Assembly (NCBI GenBank): GCA_031266495.1
Contig: JAISAX010000112.1
Location: 1-7,856 of the forward strand
Origin: Opitutaceae bacterium
GTDB lineage: Bacteria > Verrucomicrobiota > Verrucomicrobiae > Opitutales > Opitutaceae
Length of the DNA: 7,856 bases
Direction of reading: 5' to 3'
A program made the translations under genes and the position numbers. The notes beneath the pieces were generated by a model. It was not told the origin of the DNA and ran no database searches. It worked only from the letters and a program-made list of their open reading frames with translations. Of the stretch, positions 1-6,445 are shown in pieces. The first letter of the stretch is position 1, and each line of letters starts with the position of its first letter.

Positions 1-17
1 GGGGGGGGAGGGGGGAG
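1..17. repeat. G-rich tract immediately 3' of the regulator gene
   Basis: The first 17 bases read G8-A-G6-A-G, ending one base before the regulator's stop codon (TAA on the minus strand, 18-20). On the regulator's coding strand this is a C-rich tract directly after the stop. The window edge cuts it, so its full length is unknown. It resembles the longer C-rich tract after the hydrolase stop codon at 5768-5797. No stem-loop accompanies it, so I do not call it an intrinsic terminator. Confidence 0.6.
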
Positions 18-1232
18 TTACGGATGCGTTTCGATGTGCATGGGCAGGGTGCGCGGGGAGAGTTCCTTGTTGGCGAGCTGGCAGCGGATGTAGTTGACCA
101 GGGCCGAGGCGGTGTCCGCCGCCCGGAAAACAAGCCGGTCCACCGGGAACGGGCAGAACATGGGCAATTCCGCATTGGCGTGGACGAGGAGTTTCAGGTC
201 GCGAGGCACGTGGAGGCCGCGCATCCCGATGGCCATGAGCGCGCCGCCGGCGAGGATGTCGGGCCACAGGAAGAGTCCGTCGGGCACGCCCGCTTTTGTT
301 TTGGCGCAGCGTTCCCATATCCGGTTGAAGGTGTTGAAGCCGAACCCCGCCATTTGCGGTTCGCGGATGGGGCCGTCGTCCGGTTCCTGTCCGCCGAACC
401 AGTCGCGGTTGATGACCAGGCCGGATTCGTCGAGGGTTTTGACGAGAGCGCGGATGAAGGCGAGTTCGCGCGGCGTGGCTTTGGGATCTTCGAACACCCT
501 TGATGGCACGATGGCGCCGATTTTCCGGCATCCGCGGGCAACAAGCTGCCTGATGGCCAGCTCCACCATTTCCCCGGCACCCCAACTGAACGTGTGCGGC
601 GCGTCGGCGGAGGACATCATTGCGTAGGGGACCGGGAGGCCGGCGATCCATTTGACAACCGCGGGCGACACGCTGCTGCACACGACGCCTTGTATCCAGC
701 GGGTGCGTGCATGGCGGATCAATTCGGGGTGGGGTTCGTCAGCCGAGATGCCCGGCTTCCGGGTGTCGCTGAACATTTCGACCGAGAAGCCGCTCTGGTG
801 GCCGATGCGGGTGATTTCGGTGAGGAGAGCGCGGTCGAAACTTCCGAAATAGCCGGGCGTGGTGGGGCGATGGTAAAAGGCGAGGCGGCGCAATTTCGAG
901 GGCGGTTCGGCGACGAAAGTCCCCACGCGTGGCGTACGCACCAGCAGGCCTTCCTTGACGAGTTGCGCGAGCGAGCGGTGGACGGCAGTGGGATCGACGG
1001 AGAGTTGCGAGGCGAGGGCGCGCGTCGGGGGCAGCTTCATGCCGGGGCGCAGCTCGGCGTTTTGTATCATTTGACGGATACGCTCCGAAATCTGGAATGT
1101 CGGCGACTGCACGCGCTGAACGACGACCTTGTTCATGAGCGCAGTCCCGGCTTCGGCGAGCGCGGAAGAGGAGGAGGAGGCGGCGGCGGCGGATGATGAT
1201 GATTTGACGGGCATGAGAAACGTGATGATCAC
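18..1232 (-). CDS. GntR-type transcriptional regulator with LacI-like ligand-binding domain
   Basis: The protein is a probable cytoplasmic one-component regulator of a sugar-utilisation locus. Numbering from the GTG at 1232 (404 residues), a winged helix-turn-helix of the GntR family lies at about residues 46-107. It shows the family pattern RPGMKLPPTRALA, then VDPTAVHRSLAQLVKEGLL, then the wing RVGTFVAE. Residues about 114-404 resemble a periplasmic-binding-protein/LacI effector domain, with GYFGSFDRALLTEI at its start, RGCRKIGAIVP in the middle and PDGLFLWPDILAGG later. This domain order is known for GntR regulators with a LacI-type sensor, which usually bind sugars. The start is uncertain: GTG 1232, ATG 1214 and ATG 1136 are all in frame, none has a convincing ribosome-binding site, and the DNA-binding domain begins only after the last one. 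The Ser/Ala-rich leader (residues 11-26) is low complexity and may be untranslated. The gene is divergent from the glycoside hydrolase operon, which suggests local control. The ligand is unknown. Confidence 0.9.
   Translation of the reverse strand: MIITFLMPVKSSSSAAAASSSSSALAEAGTALMNKVVVQRVQSPTFQISERIRQMIQNAELRPGMKLPPTRALASQLSVDPTAVHRSLAQLVKEGLLVRTPRVGTFVAEPPSKLRRLAFYHRPTTPGYFGSFDRALLTEITRIGHQSGFSVEMFSDTRKPGISADEPHPELIRHARTRWIQGVVCSSVSPAVVKWIAGLPVPYAMMSSADAPHTFSWGAGEMVELAIRQLVARGCRKIGAIVPSRVFEDPKATPRELAFIRALVKTLDESGLVINRDWFGGQEPDDGPIREPQMAGFGFNTFNRIWERCAKTKAGVPDGLFLWPDILAGGALMAIGMRGLHVPRDLKLLVHANAELPMFCPFPVDRLVFRAADTASALVNYIRCQLANKELSPRTLPMHIETHP
1168..1203. repeat. Consecutive trinucleotide repeats in the regulator leader
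   Basis: On the plus strand a run of GAG units passes into GCG units and then GAT units. On the minus strand it encodes the Ser/Ala-rich stretch near the N-terminus of the regulator if translation begins at 1214 or 1232. Such repeats are prone to slippage. Changes would be in multiples of three and would alter only the length of the leader, or of the 5' untranslated region if translation begins at 1136. Confidence 0.65.
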
Positions 1233-1233
1233 G
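1221..1233. promoter_or_regulatory. Perfect 6-1-6 palindrome at the regulator start, possible operator
   Basis: The sequence CGTGAT-G-ATCACG is a perfect inverted repeat with a single central base. It overlaps the GTG start candidate (1230-1232) and lies just upstream of the ATG candidate at 1214. This size and symmetry fit a dimeric GntR or LacI operator, and the position would allow autoregulation. The assignment is inference; only one copy is visible and none lies at the divergent promoter. Confidence 0.35.
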
Positions 1234-1287
1234 GCAGACCAAAAAGCCAGTCCGCGAATGAACCGGAGGTCATCCGGGAGAAGCCAG

Positions 1288-1323
1288 AAAAGTTTATTAT
1301 TTCAAAAGTTTCAAATAAAAACT
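1288..1323. promoter_or_regulatory. AT-rich repeat cluster upstream of the hydrolase promoter, possible regulator site
   Basis: Within an AT-rich island, TTTCAAA occurs at 1300-1306 and 1309-1315 (nine bases apart), and AAAAGTTT occurs at 1288-1295 and 1304-1311 (sixteen bases apart). An outer inverted pair, AGTTT (1291-1295) and AAACT (1319-1323), encloses them. The cluster ends just before the -35 box at 1325, a place suited to an activator, or to repression of the divergent regulator gene. The repeats are plain in the sequence; the function is inferred. Confidence 0.4.
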
Positions 1324-1324
1324 G

Positions 1325-1353
1325 TTGACGTTTTTAATATCATTTACTATCAT
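1325..1353 (+). promoter_or_regulatory. Near-consensus sigma70-type promoter for the hydrolase operon
   Basis: TTGACG at 1325-1330 matches five of six bases of the -35 consensus. TATCAT at 1348-1353 matches five of six bases of the -10 consensus. The spacer is exactly 17 bases and AT-rich. Transcription would start near 1360, giving a leader of roughly 35 bases before the ATG at 1395. It is the only strong rightward promoter I see before the hydrolase and pseudopilin genes, so those genes probably depend on it. Confidence 0.65.
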
Positions 1354-1394
1354 CGAGTGAATCTTGCCACTCATTTCCCTGAAATTTTCCACCC

Positions 1395-1925
1395 ATGAAA
1401 TACACCAAAAATCACGTCCGGAGCGCATTCGTGCTCGTTTCACTCGCCGCCATCACCGCGGCTTCTTCCGCATCTGGAACCATTATTTTCCAGTCCGGTT
1501 TCGATGGCATTCTCATCGGCGATTCCATCAGTGGCACCACCGGCGGCACAGCCAGGTTGCCATCCAGTGTCCACTACACGAGCAGCATTGTGACGCCTTC
1601 GTCCGCGACTTGGGCGAACGGAGGATTCGTGCGTGTCTCCAATCCGGGCACAGCCACGAACGGCATAAGCGCCGCAGCCAATTTTACACCGGCGAGCGCA
1701 GCCAATTCGTGGGCTGCCTTGCACACGGGTGGCGACAAAGCGACGCTCAACGGCGGTGCGGATTTTTTTGTCAAGTTCACGGAAGTCGCCTCCGGCGTTC
1801 GCACCTCGGCGGCGTGGTTTCGTCCGCTGGATATTGGTGCTGCCACCAGTGGCGGCTTGCGCGTCATTACGCAAAATTTCTCTCTGACCTCGCACTGCTG
1901 CCCGGCGTCGGAACGGAGACGATAA
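1395..1925 (+). CDS. Secreted protein N-terminal fragment (signal peptide plus beta-sandwich-like segment), 3' end lost or frameshifted
   Basis: The ATG at 1395 lies about 35 bases after the promoter's likely start point but has no Shine-Dalgarno sequence; the preceding bases are pyrimidine-rich. Residues 1-26 form a Sec signal peptide: basic MKYTKNHVR, hydrophobic core SAFVLVSLAAITA, and a likely cut in SSA-SG. The following roughly 130 residues are rich in Gly, Ser, Thr and Ala, with FQSGFDG at the start, LNGGADFFVKF later, and GLRVITQ near the end. They resemble the beginning of the LamG/concanavalin-like secreted proteins common in Verrucomicrobia. The last dozen residues (from about 1883 to the stop, cysteine- and arginine-rich) look like out-of-frame translation, because the glycoside hydrolase frame takes over there. 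The piece is shorter than a complete sandwich domain. It is either the N-terminus of the hydrolase cut off by a frameshift or the remnant of a separate gene fused by deletion. Confidence 0.6.
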   Translation: MKYTKNHVRSAFVLVSLAAITAASSASGTIIFQSGFDGILIGDSISGTTGGTARLPSSVHYTSSIVTPSSATWANGGFVRVSNPGTATNGISAAANFTPASAANSWAALHTGGDKATLNGGADFFVKFTEVASGVRTSAAWFRPLDIGAATSGGLRVITQNFSLTSHCCPASERRR

Positions 1926-4816
1926 AAATTCACGGGCATGAATTTTCGGCGCGGCTCACGCCCTCGCGAAATCATCTGGTCGCACTGCGTGAGAACAACC
2001 GTGTTCACATCGCCACCGCCCGCGACGCGGCCTCGCTTGACGTCGCGCTGACGGCGGTTTTTGGCGAAAAAACCGGCGTTCGTCTCGCCGCCTGCACCGA
2101 CGCCATCGAAAGCGAAGTCCCCATGTGGCTCGACCGTTTTGACCGGTTCGGTTTCCGCTTTTATTATCGCCCGTGGGAATTGCCGAAAAACCTGACCACG
2201 CGGGAAAAAACGGCCTATGATTTCACCAGGGAGTTTGACTTCGCCCGGCAAAGCGACCGGGCCGGTTTTGTGTTCTGGAGCAGTATCGACAATATTGATA
2301 CGGCGGAGGGGCTGACGACCTTGCCGTGGTGGGACTGGGCCTTCGCCCAGGCGAAATCACGCGGACTGCCGGTTGGCATCAACATGCCGCTCAACAGCCG
2401 CGGCTCGACCTGGTTTTACAACCGGCATCGCGATCAGCTCGCGCAAAAGATGCCGCAATTTTCGGGCAACATCCGCGCCATCGCCGATCCTTCCAACCAG
2501 GGGAACGGCAACCTCTCGTGGAGCGCCACGACCGCCAAGGACGAGCTTCTCGCCTGGTTGCGGGAATCGCTTCGCCAGCTCATGGCCTCCGGCGACAACA
2601 TCACCACCGTCCTTGAACCGCATGACGAACTCCGCCACGGCGACCACGATATTTTTATGGAATACGGCCCGGTCGCCGACGCCACCTGGCGCGTGTTTCT
2701 GGATGAAAAATACACGAGCATCCGAAATCTGAATACAGCCTGGGGAACGTCGTTCGTTTCCTGGGACGAGGTTCGCGTTCCCGAAGTGGCGTCCTTCGCC
2801 GGCTGGGGGAAGGATGCGCTCGATCTCGCCGGTCCGTGGAAAGTGGGCCACGAAGAGTTTCCCGACGGGAAAAATTACACGCTCCGGGAATTGTCCCGGA
2901 TGCACGGAACCATCGTGCCGACCCGGCCGCCGCCGGACGATTGGGTCGCGCCCGGATTCGATGATAGCGGATGGCCGCAGATCATCGCGCCAGGCAACGA
3001 CCAGTGCATGTTCACCGAGGCGCGCCCCGCCATTTTCCGGCGCACATTCTCCGTGTCCGCCGCGTGGAAAAAACAGCACCCGCGCCTCTGGCTCCACGTC
3101 TGGGATCTCAACACGGGAACGGGCGAACGTTTCGCCGCCTGGCTCAACGGCAAAAAGATCGGCGAGGACACGCTTGCGCGCAACACGCCGCACCGGAGCG
3201 CTTGCGAGGTGACGCACGCGCTCGTCGCGGGCGACAACCAGTTGAGCCTGCGTCTCCCGCGTGGCAGGCTCGCCTATCGCGTCTATCTCTCGCCAACCGC
3301 GCCCCGCCAGTATCCGGATCTCGGGTACCAGCTCAACGCCCGCTGGGTGGATTTTGTCGAGTGGACCGGCTGGACGCGGGCCGAGAGCGTGCGGCGCGGG
3401 ATGGAGATGATCCGCTCGGTGAGTTCCGACGTGCAGATCGATCTCATGGCGCCCGATTACTACGCCGACCAGATCAAGCAACTCGCGGTCGCTTACGGCG
3501 GGAATTTCAAAAACACCGGTCACATGGGCGCGTTCTGGGCCGACTACCTGCCCGCCATCATGCGCGGGGCCGGACTGCCTTTCAGCCTCGAACCCGGATG
3601 GCCCGCGCCCGACCTGGCGTGGTTCAAAAAACAGACGAGTCTGTGGGCGACGGAAGGCATTCAGGGCATCGACTACTTCATCCACGTCGGCAGCATTCTC
3701 TGGCGCGAAGACATCAGGAACTGGTTTGAGGAAAACCTGCGCCAGATTCACCTCATCGGAAAATACCACGCGCCTGCCGCCGAGGTCGCCGCGCTCTACC
3801 CCGCGACCATCGCCGCCAGGACCGGCTTCCCCTGGCTTTCCGATCCCAACACCAACTCCGGAGCCGGTTACTGGAACTGGAACATCCGGGCCAACCTCAT
3901 GGGTCTTTACGAGAGCGACGGCCTCACCGAATCCTCCTTCGCCAGCGGTGACGCCGCCCGCTACAAGGTCATCATCGACACCAACACCTCCATCATGGAC
4001 GAAGCGATGGTCACCGACATCGGGAACTACGTGCGCGCCGGCGGCACCTTCGTGACCTTTGTGCAAACCGGACGCCATACCCCCGTCGTGAAAGACGCTT
4101 GGCCCATCTCCCGGCTCACCGGTTACAAGATCGCCGCCATCGACAAACTGGACCCCGCAAGCGCCCGCCCGTTGCGCACCCGCTCGTTGCGCCCTGCTCC
4201 CGGCCAGGACGTTTTTTCCGGAGACTGGTCAAATACCAAAGCCAACGGCCTGACGCTCCAGTCCGCGGCGCCCGACACAAAAGACCTGCTGCTCTGGCAG
4301 GACGGGACAACCGCCATCGGCATGCGTTCGCTCGGCAAAGGCCGGATCATTCAGGTCGGTTGCAAATTCAGCGGACGCGGCATCCCCGACCGCATCGACG
4401 AAACAATCGATGTCACGCAAAATCACGCGACGTCTTCCGACGCCTCGCGCGCGCTCCCCCGTCTCTTCGACAGCATCCTCAAGTGGCGTGGCATCGCTCC
4501 CGTTTCCGCCCGCGTGACGCCGCGCAATGGCGGCCTGCGTCTGCGCAATTGCGTATCCAATAACTGGATGCACGATGTCTGGGTTCTCTGGAACCAGAGC
4601 GCCACGACGCACGCCGCCGGGCATCTCGTGTTTGGCGACGATCCGGCGATATTCCCGGAAAGCGCGCACAACATCCGCAACGCGCGCGAGGAAACCGTGA
4701 CCCCCCGGCGGACTCGCCTTCGGGATCCCGCCGCTCGAAATCCGCGCCTGGTTGACACCGCGAGATTCACGCGCCGCGCTCGCCGCGCCCGCCGACTGGT
4801 TTGCCTTGCAACGTGA
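1883..4816 (+). pseudogene. GH42-like glycoside hydrolase (beta-galactosidase type), main part, broken at both ends
   Basis: Protein-like sequence in this frame starts about 1883 (SDLALLPGVGTETIKIHG) with no in-frame ATG before 2123; the frame upstream is a shadow of the secreted leader. The order is: a small N-terminal region (to about 2120); the first part of a TIM barrel, ending in FMEYG (Glu codon 2660-2662, candidate acid/base) and LNTAWGTSFVSWDEV, typical of GH42; an inserted GH2-like sugar-binding beta-sandwich from LDLAGPWK (2819) to about 3300; the rest of the barrel with SLEPGW (Glu codon 3590-3592, candidate nucleophile); a beta-galactosidase trimerisation-like domain (about 3776-4140, with YVRAGGTFVTF); and a beta-rich region to about 4700. 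After the C6 tract at 4701-4706 the frame is wrong and ends in Arg-rich nonsense at 4816. Expected role: extracellular or periplasmic hydrolysis of a galactoside or related glycan. The family assignment is by motif memory, and the substrate is unknown. Confidence 0.75.
4701..4706 (+). other. C6 homopolymer frameshift site inside the hydrolase gene
   Basis: Upstream, the coding frame reads EETVTP into the C-run. Downstream, the coherent frame reads PGGLAFGIPPLEIRAWL and continues for about 340 residues. Removing one C (C6 to C5) joins the two perfectly as VTPGGLAFG. Either an extra base was added here by sequencing error or mutation, or the site acts as a slippage switch. Confidence 0.8.
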
Positions 4817-5744
4817 CTGGTGGCGCGGACGGCGCGTCACCGGCGGCCCCGGCGTGGCGAAGAGCAGACCGTCGCCGCCGTCCGTGCCCGCGCCCGCACT
4901 CTTGCCCTCGCCCGCGCCCCGTTCGCGTCACTCGTCCGATCTCCGCGACGAATGGGCGTTCCATCCGCTTCCCGGAATGCCGCGGGATGCGGACATCCCG
5001 GAATGGACCTTGCCCGGCTTCGACGATTCCTCCTGGGAACGGATTCCCTTTGGCATCTGGAGCAAGCCCGGACGGATGGATGTCCGGCACGCCATCCTGC
5101 GCAAAACCGTCACCGTACCGAAAGAATGGATACGCGGAACCACCGTCCTCTGGCTGCAAGCCGGCGAGGAACCCACCTTCATGGACGAGGGCCGCGTCTG
5201 GATCGACGGACGGCTGGTCCGGGACTGGTCGCCAAAAGGGCTTGGCGATGTCGCTCCTCCCGGCGGGTTTCGTCCGGGAGAACGTTATGTGGTGACGATT
5301 GAAATACGCGGTCGAGGCGTGCTCGCGGGAGCGCGGGCCAATGTGTGGCTCTGGCACTGGCCGGAGCCTGCCGCCACGCTCGACCTTGCCGGTTCGTGGG
5401 AATCGAGCCAGGACATGTTGCGCTACGAAAAACCGGTCACATTGCCCGGCTCCTGCGACGCCTTCGGACTACGCCGCGCGGTGCTCATTCCCGCCAGCCA
5501 GCGCGACCGGCAGGTGTATGTGGATGCCATTACCGAAAGCCGCATTGTCGGCGTGCTGATCAATGGCCGCTGGGTGCGTCGTTTTTATCACGGCGTGGAT
5601 GAACACCTGAACCTCAACGTGACCCCGTGGGTGAAATTCGGAGAGGTGAACGACATCCAGATGGTCAGCATCTGGAGTGGCCCCTCTCGCGGCACAATCC
5701 GATCCGTCCGGCTCGAGTTTCATGAAAACGAAAACATCCCCTGA
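4704..5744 (+). pseudogene. C-terminal part of the glycoside hydrolase (linker and two sugar-binding beta-sandwiches)
   Basis: This frame continues the hydrolase after the C6 frameshift. The in-frame TTG at 4752 could be picked as a start by software, but homology-like sequence begins before it (PGGLAFGIPPLEIRAWL from 4704), so it is not an independent gene. After a segment ending DWFALQRDWWRG comes a Pro/Ser-rich linker (about 4860-4935). A first jelly-roll domain follows (about 4937-5370), with EWTLPGFDDSSW at 5001-5036 and an Arg/Trp-rich ligand face. A second begins with LDLAGSWE (5379) and runs to the stop at 5744. Both resemble the N-terminal sugar-binding domain of GH2 enzymes and the domain inserted earlier in this protein, which has the matching motif DDWVAPGFDDSGW at 2939-2974. 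Joined to the upstream part, the enzyme would be about 1,286 residues. No separate promoter or ribosome-binding site was seen. Confidence 0.75.
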
Positions 5745-5767
5745 TTCCTCTCGCGGATTTCAATCAT

Positions 5768-5797
5768 CCCCCCCCTCCCCTCCCCTCCCCCCCCCCC
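5768..5797. repeat. C-rich tract, G-quadruplex motif on the minus strand
   Basis: The plus strand reads C8-T-C4-T-C4-T-C11. The minus strand is therefore four G-runs separated by single A bases, which fits the standard G-quadruplex pattern with one-base loops; the plus strand could form an i-motif. It lies in the 92-bp spacer between the hydrolase stop (5744) and the pseudopilin start (5837). It could affect transcription or replication, or simply be a slippage-prone spacer. No hairpin plus T-run terminator is present. Confidence 0.75.
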
Positions 5798-5836
5798 ACA
5801 CACCCGCACCACTTTTGCCCTTCGTTTTTCTCTCCC

Positions 5837-6445
5837 ATGAAAACCATCTTCCGGAAAACAGGCACTGCGACGCGGGCGTTCACGCTGGTGGAATTGCTCA
5901 CGGTCATTGCGATTATCGGAATTCTTGCGGGCATTCTCATCCCCGTGACCGGCGCCGTGCGCGCGCGCGCCCGCAGCGTCCGGTGCGCGTCCAACATGCG
6001 CCAGGTCGCGATCACTCTCATCGGTTATGCCAACGACAACCGCGACCGCACCGTCATTGCCCACTACCCGGACGGCGATCTCAACTGGGCGCAAACCGTC
6101 ACGCGCTGGGATGGCTCCGGCAAGACGCTTGTGGAGGGCAAATCATTCGGCATCTGGCGGTGTCCGGGAAACCGAGACCAGACAAAATCCCCGATGGCAA
6201 ACGGCGAAGGAGTCACCAACACCAGTTACATGATCAACGGTTGGGCCAACAGCAATGAAGTCTCTGATCATCGCTACGCGCACAACCAGGTGACAAACAT
6301 CCAGAATCCAACCCTTCTCTACATGGTTCTGGAAGGTCGTTATTATCGCTGTCAGACGGATGTTCCCCCCGAAGAGCAGAGGAGGAGAGAGGGAGAAGGA
6401 GGAGGGATTACAGAGGGGGAGAGCGACCAGAGCGGGGGTTTTTGA
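5837..6445 (+). CDS. Prepilin-type (pseudopilin-like) protein, C-terminus replaced by IS sequence
   Basis: The N-terminus shows a class III prepilin signal: a short basic leader (residues 1-14), then FTLVELLTVIAIIGILAGIL. Cleavage would be between Ala14 and Phe15, with Glu at +5; Ala replaces the usual Gly at -1. The hydrophobic helix (about 15-36) would anchor the protein in the inner membrane or a pseudopilus after processing by a PilD-like peptidase. Next come RCASNMRQVAITLIGYANDN and a globular part with Cys at about 50, 114 and 178 (RCASN, WRCPGN, YRCQTD). This is the type II secretion/DUF1559-like style abundant in Verrucomicrobia and Planctomycetes. From about residue 178 (6360 onward) the sequence turns into Glu/Arg/Gly-rich low complexity matching the polypurine flank of the transposase gene. 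The usual C-terminal segment (often ending in an F-x-DGHV-like motif) is missing. The ATG has no clear Shine-Dalgarno. It is probably co-transcribed with the hydrolase. Confidence 0.85.
   Translation: MKTIFRKTGTATRAFTLVELLTVIAIIGILAGILIPVTGAVRARARSVRCASNMRQVAITLIGYANDNRDRTVIAHYPDGDLNWAQTVTRWDGSGKTLVEGKSFGIWRCPGNRDQTKSPMANGEGVTNTSYMINGWANSNEVSDHRYAHNQVTNIQNPTLLYMVLEGRYYRCQTDVPPEEQRRREGEGGGITEGESDQSGGF

Noticed and set aside
24..1196. Plus-strand ORFs opposite the regulator (24-503 and 594-1196).
   Set aside because: The minus strand encodes a clear GntR winged helix and LacI-like domain across the whole stretch; the plus-strand translations are low-complexity shadows.
1364..1882. The hydrolase frame is open upstream to an ATG at 1364, giving a 1,150-residue protein.
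   Set aside because: The translation before about 1883 is His/Arg/Gln-rich with no family resemblance, and the other frame there has a clean signal peptide and secreted-protein composition. The ATG at 1364 also lies almost at the predicted transcription start.
2357..4078. A 573-residue ORF on the minus strand opposite the hydrolase.
   Set aside because: It is rich in Gly, Val, Arg and His with no recognisable motif, and mirrors the codon structure of the hydrolase in GC-rich DNA. I treat it as an antisense shadow.
5745..5836. Possible intrinsic terminator between the hydrolase and the pseudopilin.
   Set aside because: I found no GC stem followed by a T-run; only the C-rich tract is notable.
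5957..5970. Alternating GTGCGCGCGCGCGC in the pseudopilin gene, a possible Z-DNA or slippage tract.
   Set aside because: It encodes a sensible Val-Arg-Ala-Arg-Ala stretch after the pilin helix, and short CG alternation is common in GC-rich genes.
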